This document shows positions 51,216 through 59,954 of a DNA stretch of 60,446 nt, in pieces. The stretch is from Nitrospirota bacterium (GTDB taxonomy: Bacteria; Nitrospirota; Thermodesulfovibrionia; Thermodesulfovibrionales; JdFR-88). The number at the start of each line of letters is the position of its first letter. Within the stretch, counting starts at the first letter, position 1. A program made the position numbers and the translations under genes. The notes beneath the pieces were generated by a model. That model made no database searches. It saw only the letters and a list, made by a program, of their open reading frames with translations, and had not been told where the DNA came from. The stretch is taken from positions 1 through 60,446 of the forward strand of contig JAKAHV010000018.1 in assembly GCA_021825295.1 (NCBI GenBank), written 5' to 3'.

Positions 51216-53660
51216 CTATTCATCATGGGTCAGCGCCTTGCCCTCCATTTTCCGGACTTTCGTCTTTTGGGCGGCGCTCAGACCCGATTCGCCCAACTCC
51301 ACGACTACTTTTTTTATCCTGCCCGTAAACCTGAACGGCACGTCGTAGTCCAGGTCCACGGGCGTGCCGGTGTCCTCGCCCACGTCGAAGGTCTCGTCGA
51401 ATGAGAACCGGCCGGGTATCGTTTTGCCGATCCGCCCCTGGGCGACCTGTTTTCCGTCCACGCTGAGAGTGCCGGTGCCGCCCATGCCGATGCCTCCGCC
51501 GTCATACCTGAAATCAAAAACAATTGTATGTTCGCCCGGCGCCAGGGGGTCCCTGGCAGCGATGTTGTAATGCTTAATGTTCAGAAGGTTGTAATGGAAG
51601 ACGGGCCTGCCGTCCATGAGCAGCAGCGCGTAGCCGCCGCTCAACCCGCCCTGTGTCAGCAGGACGCCCTGATCGTTTCCCTTCTGGAGGACAACATCCG
51701 CCGTGATGCTGAAAGACTTGTTCTTTACATCCGGCGCGGCCCCCTCCGGGATGCGGATGTCGCCGGCATAATAAGTGAAGCTGGTGCGCCCGCGCGTGAG
51801 GCTGGGGCGGGTGGAAACGTCAAGTCTGGCAGCCTTTCTGTCATCCAGAGGAAGCACGTTATACTTGGCGGCCTCGGCATAGAAAAGCAACTGGAGCCTG
51901 TGGAGCTTGTCCGGGTACTTATCGGCCAGGTTGACCGCCTCGCTGAAATCGTCCGCGACGTGATAAAGCTCCCATTTATATCCGGTTATAACGTCCACCG
52001 GCGGTGTGAGCAAGGCTATTACATCTTCCCAGGGAGCAAACTGCGGGGTCGTGCACGCCACCCACCCGTCGTGATAGACGCCGCGGTTGCCGTACATCTC
52101 GAAATACTGCGTGCGGCGTGTCGAGGGAGCTTTGGGGTGGTCGAACGAATATGCCATGCTCACACCCTCGATGGGTTTTTGAGCCACCCCGCCCACCGAA
52201 CTGGGCTGCCCGATGCCGAGCACATCAAGAATGGTCGGATCGATATCGATCACGTCGTGCCACTGTGTGCGGATTCCCCCCTTGTCCCTGATGTAGGCCG
52301 GCCAGGAGATAACCAGCCCGTTGGCGGTGCCGCCGTAGTGCGAGGCGATCTGCTTTTCCCATTGAAACGGCGTGTCCATCGCGTTGGCCCAGCCTATGGG
52401 GTAGTGGTTATGGGTCTTCCACGTGCCAAGGTCATTCATGTGCTTTAGGACCTCCTTGTAATCCTCATTGAACCCGTTGATCATCGCGATCTCATTCAGC
52501 GAGCCCTGCATCGTGCCCTCGGCGCTGGCCCCGTTGTCCCCGACTATGTAAATGACGAGCGTATTGTTGAGCTGGCCCAGTTGCCTTATGGCGCCAAGGA
52601 CACGCCCGACGTTGTAATCCGTCTGCGAGAGATAGCCGGCGTATATCTGCATCATATAGGCATAGAGCTTCTTCTGGTCCGGAGTGAGGGTGTCCCAGGC
52701 CGGCACATCACGCGTCCGGGGCGTCAGGATTGTGTTTTCCGGCACTATGCCCATCTCCTTCTGCCTGGCGAGAGTCTCCTCGCGCACCTTGTCCCAGCCC
52801 TCCGTGAATTTTCCCTTGTACATCTCTATCCACTGTTTTTCCGGCTGGTGAGGGGAATGCGTGGCCCCCGGGGCGTAATAAATGAAAAACGGCTTGTCCG
52901 GCGCTACGGCCTTCTGTCTTCGTATCCACTTGATCGCCTGGCCGGCGATGTCATAGTCGAAGTTATAATTCGGATGCCCTAAATAAGGCTCGATGGGATG
53001 TGTGCCTTCATAGGCCGCGGGCCGCCACTGGTTCGTCTCCGCCCCTACGAAGCCGTAAAAATAATCGAAACCGAGACCTGTCGGCCAGCGGTCAAAGGGC
53101 CCCGCCTGGCTGTTCTCCCAGTCCGGCACGTTGTGGTCCTTCCCGAACCATGCGGTGTTCCATCCGTGCTGCCTGAGTATCTCCGCGATGGTTGCGGTGT
53201 CCTTGCCCATCAGGCTGTCATAGCCTGGATAGCCCGTGGCCTGTTCCAGGATTACCCCGGTGTGTACGGAGTGGTGGTTTCGCCCGGTAAGCAGCGCCGC
53301 GCGGGTGGGGGAACTCATCGAAGTGGTGTGAAACTCGGTATATCTGAGGCCGTTTTTTGCCAGGCGGTCCAGCGTTGGGGTATCCACCGGCCCGCCAAAA
53401 GTGCTCGATGCGCCGAAGCCGACGTCATCCAGGAGAATCAGGACGATGTTTGGCGCCCCCTTTGGCGCCTGCACTTCCCTGGGGAAATCGGGCTTCGAAT
53501 CTTTTGCGCTCAGGCCGATTCGCCCTTTGAAAACGTGCGGCGGCGCGGGCAGCACTTCCTGCGCGGCAACGCTGCCGGAGGGCAGCGCCCCCGCTGCAAG
53601 GACCGAGCCGATTGCGGCCCACGCGCTCACTTTTCCCATATTGTTTTGACTTGTCTTCAT
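51216..53660 (-). CDS. Periplasmic Ser-type arylsulfatase, second copy
   Basis: An 814-residue exported sulfatase. The signal peptide is at about 1-33, the Asp pair is in LILLDDVGFG (78-79), the formylglycine motif SSPTRAALLTGR has Ser116 modified, and YIVGDNGASAEG lies in the core. A C-terminal jelly-roll-like domain has VLLTQGGLSGGYALLLMDG (quoted in full, 19 residues). It is first in the six-gene operon; AGGCGG lies upstream of the ATG. It is diverged from its neighbour across the whole length, so the two probably differ in substrate. Confidence 0.93.
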   Translation of the reverse strand: MKTSQNNMGKVSAWAAIGSVLAAGALPSGSVAAQEVLPAPPHVFKGRIGLSAKDSKPDFPREVQAPKGAPNIVLILLDDVGFGASSTFGGPVDTPTLDRLAKNGLRYTEFHTTSMSSPTRAALLTGRNHHSVHTGVILEQATGYPGYDSLMGKDTATIAEILRQHGWNTAWFGKDHNVPDWENSQAGPFDRWPTGLGFDYFYGFVGAETNQWRPAAYEGTHPIEPYLGHPNYNFDYDIAGQAIKWIRRQKAVAPDKPFFIYYAPGATHSPHQPEKQWIEMYKGKFTEGWDKVREETLARQKEMGIVPENTILTPRTRDVPAWDTLTPDQKKLYAYMMQIYAGYLSQTDYNVGRVLGAIRQLGQLNNTLVIYIVGDNGASAEGTMQGSLNEIAMINGFNEDYKEVLKHMNDLGTWKTHNHYPIGWANAMDTPFQWEKQIASHYGGTANGLVISWPAYIRDKGGIRTQWHDVIDIDPTILDVLGIGQPSSVGGVAQKPIEGVSMAYSFDHPKAPSTRRTQYFEMYGNRGVYHDGWVACTTPQFAPWEDVIALLTPPVDVITGYKWELYHVADDFSEAVNLADKYPDKLHRLQLLFYAEAAKYNVLPLDDRKAARLDVSTRPSLTRGRTSFTYYAGDIRIPEGAAPDVKNKSFSITADVVLQKGNDQGVLLTQGGLSGGYALLLMDGRPVFHYNLLNIKHYNIAARDPLAPGEHTIVFDFRYDGGGIGMGGTGTLSVDGKQVAQGRIGKTIPGRFSFDETFDVGEDTGTPVDLDYDVPFRFTGRIKKVVVELGESGLSAAQKTKVRKMEGKALTHDE

Positions 53661-53979
53661 GTTCTTTGCCGCCTTTCGCTTCTGCTACTGTCCCTCTTAC
53701 ATAAGATGTTTACCATTTCCTTTCCCGCAACTTTATTCAAAAAAGGGTGCCCTTTATCAGCCTGGGGATGACAGGGGAAATGACTGTCTGGATGTCCCAT
53801 CTTCTGCCCGAATGTGTCCGGATGGACCGGCATCCACTGTCCGGCAAGGCTGATCCTGACAGGAAGGGTCCGCTCGGTGACATGGCCGCTAAAGTTCCAT
53901 TCCTTCGGAACGAATGATAAAAACAGACTGTTTGCTCTGTGTGGTTGCCTGCGAGGCGCCTGTTCCGCCAGACTGAATC
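53661..53979. other. Upstream region of the sulfatase operon
   Basis: About 320 bp without a gene. It must hold the operon promoter on the minus strand, but I cannot pick a convincing -35/-10 pair. A 124-codon minus-strand frame here runs into the repeat element and is not a gene. Confidence 0.5.
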
Positions 53980-54160
53980 TAGAACCTATCTCAAAATCGC
54001 TTCTGGCTGCAAGCGGCTGAAATCGCGGCATACGGTGTCGTCAAGGTAAAATCGTCCTCAATGCAACGCTGTTGCGCCTCCGGGCGATTTTCCCTTTTCT
54101 CCTTGTCTGCCACGATTTCCTCTTTCTTTCGCTTCAAAATCAATTTTGAGATAGGTTCTA
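53980..54160. mobile_element. MITE-like element, copy 2
   Basis: 181 bp with inverted ends TAGAACCTATCTCAAA and TTTGAGATAGGTTCTA, collinear with 40041-40238. Where copy 1 has two GC-rich palindromes, this copy has CAAGCGGCTG and a GCAAC-GCT-GTTGC hairpin. TA flanks both ends. Confidence 0.75.
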
Positions 54161-54268
54161 ATTAGAATTTACAACAGACGGCCGCCTCCCGCAACCAAAT
54201 ATGGAGATAAAAAGTGCGCCACACATTTTTGCTAATCTCGATTGCATGATATCCTGTAGATAAGGAAA

Positions 54269-55396
54269 GTGAAACCGGAAGTGAGCGTCAACAGACCTGA
54301 CGACAAGACATTGAGGATCTGCCTTGCCGGCGACTGGATGCTGGGCAGTGACATCCCCCAGGCCGGCGTAATAACCGGGGAGATCGGCGCAGGGCCCCGG
54401 ATTGAACGTGTTACGTTTTGTACGGATAGCCTCGGGGGATGGGACACGGGGCTTCTTACGTTTCTGGTCAAAGTGCTCAATTACTGCTCCGGCGACGGCA
54501 TCGTCGCGGACAGAAACGGCCTGCCAGGCGGCGTTCAGCGGCTTCTCACGCTTGCATCCGCGCCGCCCGGGATGAAGGGCGCAAGGAGAGAGCCCGCCCG
54601 GATATCCGTCCTCGAATGGTTCGGGGGGGCTGCATTGGGGTTTTGGCGCGGACTTCTTGAAATGACGGAGTTCATCGGTGAGGCCGCAGTCGCCTTCGTG
54701 AGGTTCATCACGGGCAGGGCCAGATTCCGCAGGTCAGACCTTTTTGTCACGATCCAGCAGTGCGGCGCGCAGGCGCTTCCTATTGTCTCCCTCATCAGCG
54801 TGCTTGTGGGCCTCATCCTGGCCTTCATCGGCGCGATCCAGCTCAGGCTCTTCGGCGCTCAAATCTATGTTGCAAGCCTTGTGGGCATCGGCATGGTGCG
54901 AGCCCTTGCCGCGATCATGACGGGCATCATCATGTCCGGGCGCACCGGCGCTTCCTTTGCCGCCCAGCTCGGAACGATGCAGGTAAACGAGGAGATAGAC
55001 GCCCTGAAGACCTTCGGCATCTCGCCCATGGAATTTCTTGTGCTGCCCAGAATGATAGCCCTTTTTCTCATGATGCCTCTGCTCAGCCTCTATGCGGACC
55101 TGATGGGCGTGCTGGGCGGTTTCGTTATTGGCGTAACGATGCTGGACCTGAATTTTACTGCGTACTACAACAAAACGGCGGAATCGGTGAGCATCAACGA
55201 TTTCCTGGTCGGCATATTCAGCGCCGCGGTCTTCGGCGTGCTCGTCGCCCTTTCCGGATGCATGCGGGGCATGCAGTGCGGCAGGAGCGCCTCCGCGGTG
55301 GGAAAAGCGACCACCTCCGCCGTTGTGACAGGCATTGTCAGCATCGTGGTTGCAATGGCGGTAATCACGGTAATATGCCACGTGCTCAATATATAA
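54269..55396 (+). CDS. mlaE: MlaE-family lipid transport permease with STAS-like N-terminus
   Basis: A 375-residue protein. An N-terminal MlaB/STAS-like domain (about 1-100: LRICLAGDWMLG) is fused to an MlaE permease with five or so membrane helices (about 165-375) and the family motif RTGASFAAQLGTMQVNEEIDAL. The complex moves phospholipids between the membranes. GTG 54269 follows AAGGAA closely. It is first in a four-gene Mla/MCE operon. Confidence 0.9.
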   Translation: MKPEVSVNRPDDKTLRICLAGDWMLGSDIPQAGVITGEIGAGPRIERVTFCTDSLGGWDTGLLTFLVKVLNYCSGDGIVADRNGLPGGVQRLLTLASAPPGMKGARREPARISVLEWFGGAALGFWRGLLEMTEFIGEAAVAFVRFITGRARFRRSDLFVTIQQCGAQALPIVSLISVLVGLILAFIGAIQLRLFGAQIYVASLVGIGMVRALAAIMTGIIMSGRTGASFAAQLGTMQVNEEIDALKTFGISPMEFLVLPRMIALFLMMPLLSLYADLMGVLGGFVIGVTMLDLNFTAYYNKTAESVSINDFLVGIFSAAVFGVLVALSGCMRGMQCGRSASAVGKATTSAVVTGIVSIVVAMAVITVICHVLNI

Positions 55397-55414
55397 AAAG
55401 CGGACGGCGCAGAA

Positions 55415-56182
55415 ATGGAAAAGCCGCAGCCACATATTGTAGTGCAGGACCTCACCCTGGCATACGGAGATTCCGTGGTCCAGAGGGACCTCACGTTTAC
55501 GGTGGGCAGGGGTGACATCTTCATCATCATGGGCGGAAGCGGCTGCGGCAAGAGCACGCTGCTGCGTGGAATGGTGGGGCTGCAAAGGCCGGCCAGGGGG
55601 CGGGTGCTCTACGACGGAGTAAGTTTCTGGGATGCGGAGGAGGTAGTGCAGCAGCGCATCATGAGAAATTTTGGCGTGCTCTATCAGAGCGGAGCGCTCT
55701 GGAGCTCCATGACCCTGGCCGAGAACGTGGCGCTGCCTCTGGAGGAGTACACCGGACTGAGCGCCGGCCAGATCAGTGAAATAGTTTCCTTCAAACTCTC
55801 GCTGGTAGGGCTGGCCGGTTTCGAAGAATACTATCCTTCCGAGCTGAGCGGGGGGATGAAAAAACGCGCCGGCCTTGCCCGCGCAATGGCCCTTGACCCC
55901 GAGGTCCTGTTCTTTGACGAACCGTCCGCCGGACTGGACCCCGTGAGCGCGCGCATGATGGACAGGCTTATCCTGGAGCTTCGGAACAGCCTGGGGGCGA
56001 CTATTGTAGTGGTGACCCATGAACTGGCAAGCATTTTTGCGATCGGGCAAAACTCTGTCTTTCTCGACGGCGCCACAAAGACGATGATCGCAGGCGGCAA
56101 CCCCAGGGAACTTCTCACAAGCTCCGCGGACCCCAGGGTCCGCAATTTCCTGACGCGGGGAGAGGCCGCGGCTGCATCATGA
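55415..56182 (+). CDS. mlaF: MlaF-family lipid transport ATPase
   Basis: A 255-residue ABC ATPase: Walker A GGSGCGKST (about residues 40-48), Q-loop LYQSGALWSSMTLAENVALPLEE (quoted in part: YQSGALWSSMTLAENV), signature LSGGMKKRAGLARA, Walker B VLFFDEPSAGLDP and switch VTHELASI. These are the marks of MCE-associated ATPases. It energises MlaE. Confidence 0.95.
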   Translation: MEKPQPHIVVQDLTLAYGDSVVQRDLTFTVGRGDIFIIMGGSGCGKSTLLRGMVGLQRPARGRVLYDGVSFWDAEEVVQQRIMRNFGVLYQSGALWSSMTLAENVALPLEEYTGLSAGQISEIVSFKLSLVGLAGFEEYYPSELSGGMKKRAGLARAMALDPEVLFFDEPSAGLDPVSARMMDRLILELRNSLGATIVVVTHELASIFAIGQNSVFLDGATKTMIAGGNPRELLTSSADPRVRNFLTRGEAAAAS

Positions 56183-56240
56183 ACGCGGTCCGGCATGGGC
56201 AGGGCAATGGAGCGCCGGCATCCATGAAACGGAGAGACGG

Positions 56241-57239
56241 ATGAGCGCAAAGGCGAGCAAAAGCCTCATCGGCGCTTTTGTCCTTGGCGCCATCGCCATT
56301 TCAGTCGCGGCGGTCATCACCTTCGGTTCCGGAAGGTTATTCAGAAAGACATACAGGTTCGTGATGTTCTTCCCGGGCTCGGTGAAGGGGCTGAACGTGG
56401 GATCTCCCGTGATGTTCCGGGGGGTCAAGGTAGGCCAGGTCACGGACATCAAGGTGAATTTTTACGGGAAGGAGCTTGCGATACTCATTCCGGTCTATGC
56501 AGAGCTCGATCCCAGAAGCGGCGTGCTTGCCAGCGGAGAAAAACCAAGGGGCCAGTATCTCAAGGCGCTCATTAAAAAGGGGCTGAGGGCGCAACTCCAA
56601 CTGCAGAGCTTCATCACCGGACAGCTTGTGATAGACCTGGATTTCCATCCCGGCAAGCCGGCCAGGTTAATCGGGATGGAAAAACGGTATCCGGAGATCC
56701 CCACAATACGCACTCCGATTGAGGAGCTGACAAAGACGCTTCAGGACCTGCGGCTGGACCAGACCTTCAAAAAACTGGAGAGCGCCATCGAGGGCATTGA
56801 CCGCACGGTGAATTCGCCGGAACTTAAAAGCGGCATCGACTCTCTCCGGCGGCTTCTTTTGAGCTTGAATACGCTGACAACCGACATCGATTCCAGGCTC
56901 GCCTCTGTTACATCGGACATCAGGGAGACCTCCGGGGCGGCGCGAAACGCATTCATCCAGGCAGAAAAGACGCTTTCGATGAAGGAAGGCGCTCCGGCGG
57001 ACCTCATCCGGAACGTCAGGGAAACATTAAAGGGCGTCAGCGTCACCCTGGAGGAGACCAGGAAGGCGGTCGCGAGCGTCAGGCGCGTGGCGGACCAGAA
57101 TGCAAACGCGGGGTATGAACTGAACAGGGCGCTCAGGGAAATCACCGCGCTATCGCGTTCACTGCGCTCCCTGACCGACTACCTGGACCGTCATCCTGAA
57201 GCCCTTATAAAGGGCAAACGCCCCCCGCAAGGAGACTGA
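56241..57239 (+). CDS. mlaD: MlaD/MCE-domain substrate-binding protein
   Basis: A 332-residue protein with one N-terminal membrane helix (about 10-28), an MCE domain (about 38-115: FFPGSVKGLNVGSPVMFRGVKVGQV, quoted in part as VKGLNVGSPVMFRGVKVGQV) and a long helical C-terminal region (about 160-320) with coiled coil. The long tail fits PqiB/YebT-like and Gram-negative MCE proteins that form a tunnel across the periplasm. It follows mlaF by 58 bp. Confidence 0.92.
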   Translation: MSAKASKSLIGAFVLGAIAISVAAVITFGSGRLFRKTYRFVMFFPGSVKGLNVGSPVMFRGVKVGQVTDIKVNFYGKELAILIPVYAELDPRSGVLASGEKPRGQYLKALIKKGLRAQLQLQSFITGQLVIDLDFHPGKPARLIGMEKRYPEIPTIRTPIEELTKTLQDLRLDQTFKKLESAIEGIDRTVNSPELKSGIDSLRRLLLSLNTLTTDIDSRLASVTSDIRETSGAARNAFIQAEKTLSMKEGAPADLIRNVRETLKGVSVTLEETRKAVASVRRVADQNANAGYELNRALREITALSRSLRSLTDYLDRHPEALIKGKRPPQGD

Positions 57240-57240
57240 C

Positions 57241-57849
57241 ATGGCACAAGTATTTTCCGGCCGGATGGGGATTGCGCTCCTTTGTATTTTGCTTGTCTGC
57301 GCCGCCTGCGCCAGCTCACCCCCCAGCAGGTTTTATCAGCTCGGCTCCCTGAAGGCCGGCAATCAGCCGGCAACCGGCGGCGCCCCCAGGCAGCTCATTA
57401 CCGTGGCAGTGGCGCTCGTGCAAATACCGGACTACCTTGACCGGCCCCAGATCGTGACAAGCTCCGGCGGCAACGAACTGCGGCTTGCCGAGTTCGACCG
57501 GTGGGCAGGCTCCCTGGATGACGACATCAACCGGGCGCTCGCTGAAGACCTTTCCGCCCTGCTGCCCGCGGACCGCTTTTTGGTGACCACCCGCGCCGCG
57601 GGGCCCGCCGCGCTGCCCCAATACCGGGTTGAGGTCAATATCATCCGTTTTGAAGGCGCTCCTGGCAAATCCGTGCTCCTGAAGGCCAGGTGGACGATAT
57701 TCAACAGGGATCGCGCGCTGAGCCTGCACAGGGAATCGATAATCAGCAGGAAAGTGCGCGGCGACACATATGAAGCGCTTGTAACCGCCATGAGCGATTC
57801 GCTCGCCGCCTTAGGCGGGGATATCGCCGGCGCGATCCTATCTTTCTGA
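57241..57849 (+). CDS. PqiC/ABC-type transport auxiliary lipoprotein
   Basis: A 202-residue protein with a hydrophobic signal ending CAACASS; the likely lipidated Cys has Cys at -3, an atypical lipobox. Then comes RFYQLGSL, a hallmark of the PqiC/DUF330 group, and LNRALAEDLSAL-like helices (DDDINRALAEDLSALLP). It is thought to anchor MCE systems to the outer membrane. It begins 1 bp after mlaD and ends the operon. Confidence 0.85.
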   Translation: MAQVFSGRMGIALLCILLVCAACASSPPSRFYQLGSLKAGNQPATGGAPRQLITVAVALVQIPDYLDRPQIVTSSGGNELRLAEFDRWAGSLDDDINRALAEDLSALLPADRFLVTTRAAGPAALPQYRVEVNIIRFEGAPGKSVLLKARWTIFNRDRALSLHRESIISRKVRGDTYEALVTAMSDSLAALGGDIAGAILSF

Positions 57850-57866
57850 AAGGAGCCAACATGAAT

Positions 57867-57914
57867 CCGGTGAGGCGGGCGGGATTTTCAAAAAAACCCC
57901 GCCCGCCTCACCGG
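57867..57914. terminator. Long hairpin between convergent mla and amt operons
   Basis: A perfect 17-bp inverted repeat (CCGGTGAGGCGGGCGGG and its complement) with a 14-base loop. It sits between two convergent operons, so it may end transcription both ways, but there is no T-run after the stem on either strand. Confidence 0.6.
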
Positions 57915-57924
57915 AACAAGGACC

Positions 57925-59148
57925 TTAGAAGTAGTATCCTTCCTCCCCGTGCAGGCTTATATCGAGGCCGTTGTCCTCATAATCGGGGCTTACGCGAAGC
58001 CCGGCAATGACATCCACAATCTTCAGGATAACAAGACTGACAATGAAGGAATATGCCGCGACAATAGCAACGGCTCCAAGCTGGACGTAGAACTGCCGCG
58101 CATTCCCATGAAACAGGCCGTTCGCTCCGGCGGGATTTGCAGCCAGGGCGGCGAAAAGGCCCAGACAGAGCGTGCCGGTTGTCCCGCCCACGCCGTGCAC
58201 GCCGAAGGCATCCAGTGAGTCATCGTAACCCAGCACCGGCTTCAAATTCAGGGCGGCATAGCATATGGCGCCGGCCAGCACTCCTATAATGAGCGCGGAA
58301 TCCGGGGTGACAAAGCCGGCCGCGGGCGTTATCGTGGCAAGCCCAGCTATGGAGCCGGTCACGGCCCCGAACACCGTGGGCTTTCCCCTGTGCAGCCATT
58401 CGATGACAATCCATGTGGCCGTGGCGGAGACTGCCGCGGCATGCGTTGTCACGAAGGCAAGCGTGCTAAGCTGGCCGGAGGAAAGGGCGCTGCCGGCATT
58501 GAAACCAAACCAGCCGAACCACAGAAGGCCGGCGCCGACCGCGGTCATCGGAAGGTTGTGCGGAGGCATTGGCTCCCTGGAAAGGTCTTTTCTCCTGCCT
58601 ATAAAGAGGGCCGCGGCAAGGGCCGAAAACCCGCTTGTCGCATGCACGACCAGGCCGCCGGCGAAATCAAGCACGCCCTGGCCCCTCAGCCATCCGCCAA
58701 CCCCCCATATCCAGTGGGCCACCGGGTCGTAAACGATAGTGGACCACAGGACGACAAACAACAGATATGCGGAAAATTTCATCCTCTCGGCAAAGGCGCC
58801 GCTGATAAGCGCCGGCGTTATTACGGCAAACATCGCCTGGTAGATCATGAATGCCATATGCGGCACCGTGGCCGCATAAGCGGGATTTGGCAGCAGCCCC
58901 ACATTCCTCAACCCCGCCCAGTCCAGGTTCCCGATAATCCCCTTTACATCCGGGCCGAATGCCAGTGAATACCCGAACAGCATCCACTGGATGCTCACGA
59001 CCGCCAGCGCGGCAAAGCTGTGCATAAGCGTTCCAAGAACGTTTTTTCTTCTCACCATTCCGCCGTAGAAAAAGGCCAGCCCCGGCGTCATCAACATCAC
59101 AAGCGCCGCGGACACAAGCATCCAGGCGGTATCTCCCTTGCTTATCAT
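57925..59148 (-). CDS. amtB: Ammonium transporter
   Basis: A 407-residue Amt with 11 membrane helices. Signature features: DTAWMLVSAALVMLMTPGLAFFYGG at the N-terminus (quoted in part: VMLMTPGLAFFYGGMVRRKN), the twin pore histidines in VVHATSGFSAL and FGVHGVGGTTG, and ALWVTGSW-like LLWFGWFGFNAGSAL. No signal peptide precedes the first helix. It follows glnK by one base; GlnK binds and blocks AmtB when nitrogen is plentiful. Confidence 0.96.
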   Translation of the reverse strand: MISKGDTAWMLVSAALVMLMTPGLAFFYGGMVRRKNVLGTLMHSFAALAVVSIQWMLFGYSLAFGPDVKGIIGNLDWAGLRNVGLLPNPAYAATVPHMAFMIYQAMFAVITPALISGAFAERMKFSAYLLFVVLWSTIVYDPVAHWIWGVGGWLRGQGVLDFAGGLVVHATSGFSALAAALFIGRRKDLSREPMPPHNLPMTAVGAGLLWFGWFGFNAGSALSSGQLSTLAFVTTHAAAVSATATWIVIEWLHRGKPTVFGAVTGSIAGLATITPAAGFVTPDSALIIGVLAGAICYAALNLKPVLGYDDSLDAFGVHGVGGTTGTLCLGLFAALAANPAGANGLFHGNARQFYVQLGAVAIVAAYSFIVSLVILKIVDVIAGLRVSPDYEDNGLDISLHGEEGYYF

Positions 59149-59149
59149 G

Positions 59150-59488
59150 CTATAAAGCCTCCTCCCCCCGCTCCCCTGTCCTGATCCTTATGCACTGCCC
59201 CAAATCGGTCACGAATATCTTCCCGTCTCCGACCTCCCCGGTCCTGGCCGATTCCTCGATCGCCTTGATAACAGCCTCCATTTTTTCATCGGATACGGCC
59301 ACCTCTATCTTCACCTTCGGCAAAAACCTCACCTCGTACTGCACCCCCCGATATACCTCCTTATACCCCCTTTGCCTGCCGAATCCCCGCACCTCGGTCG
59401 TGGTCATCCCCTCCACGCCCGCATCCATCAGCGCCCTGCGGACCACGTCGAACCTGGTGTGCTTGACAATAGCCGTCACCATCTTCAT
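59150..59488 (-). CDS. glnK: Nitrogen regulatory protein P-II (GlnK)
   Basis: A 112-residue P-II protein. T-loop GFGRQRGYKEVYRGVQYEV has Tyr51, the uridylylation site, and TGEVGDGKIFV is the B-loop. It reports nitrogen and energy status and gates AmtB. GGAGG lies upstream of ATG 59488. Its promoter region holds three CAATTTTG motifs 19 bp apart; no canonical sigma54 site is visible. Confidence 0.96.
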   Translation of the reverse strand: MKMVTAIVKHTRFDVVRRALMDAGVEGMTTTEVRGFGRQRGYKEVYRGVQYEVRFLPKVKIEVAVSDEKMEAVIKAIEESARTGEVGDGKIFVTDLGQCIRIRTGERGEEAL

Positions 59489-59578
59489 CCGGTCTGTACC
59501 TCCTCATACCCGTGATTGGCGGTCTTGCGCCGAAATCTTTCAGCTAAAAATTCAAGCCCCTATAATAAAAAAATCCGT

Positions 59579-59624
59579 CAATTTTGTCATTATCCTGCAA
59601 TTTTGCGGGCCTGCGTCAATTTTG
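59579..59624. repeat. Three CAATTTTG motifs at 19-bp period
   Basis: CAATTTTG starts at 59579, 59598 and 59617, exactly 19 bp apart, in the upstream region of glnK. It may be a regulator array or the degenerate end of a transposon with internal repeats. Confidence 0.55.
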
Positions 59625-59680
59625 TGGGGCTGGTATCTGCTCCTGGAGAGAAGCGAAGAGCGGGCGTATACCGGCGGGCC
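59605..59680 (-). repeat. Diverged dispersed repeat, copy B
   Basis: Inverted partner of 421-505: 21 of 23 identical in the core 59608-59630, with looser similarity extending to about 59672. It overlaps the third CAATTTTG motif. Confidence 0.45.
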
Positions 59681-59714
59681 GCATAGTGCGTCTTAAATCT
59701 CTTTGCTTATATTT

Positions 59715-59770
59715 GTCATTCCAGCTTGTCTGGAATCTTTCCGGAAGGATTGCGGACAAGCCGCAATGAC
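59715..59770. repeat. Paired REP-like hairpins (BIME-like)
   Basis: Two perfect 7-bp hairpins: ATTCCAG-CTTGT-CTGGAAT (59718-59736) and ATTGCGG-ACAAG-CCGCAAT (59749-59767). They face each other in an inverted arrangement bounded by GTCATT and AATGAC. The two loops are complementary. The gap between glnK and the chemotaxis gene (59489-59954) holds only this and the other repeats listed. Confidence 0.7.
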
Positions 59771-59954
59771 GGCTATACGCCCTTTCGGTGGGACTTTGCC
59801 GTACCCGCATTTGGTGCAAGAGTTTTTCGGGGTCATTGTAAATCCTGGCCGGTCTAAAGTTACAGATTTAAGATATCACCTTTTTTATCCGATACAAGAG
59901 ATAAAATAGCCGCGGAAACATCATTTTTTCGATGAGGGAGGGCAACAGGCTATC

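Noticed and set aside
53657-54031. 124-codon minus-strand frame upstream of the sulfatases
   Set aside because: It begins inside the repeat element and has no family features.
54734-56050. 438-codon minus-strand frame opposite mlaE/mlaF
   Set aside because: His/Arg/Gln-rich antisense frame crossing two well-recognised genes.
59594-59614. sigma54 promoter for glnK (GGCCCGC...TTGCA on the minus strand)
   Set aside because: The GG and GC elements are one base too far apart (11 instead of 10 between them), which normally abolishes recognition.
59579-59624. Possible CRISPR array (19-bp periodic repeats)
   Set aside because: Only 8 bases repeat, units are 19 bp with no spacers of normal size, and no cas genes are present.
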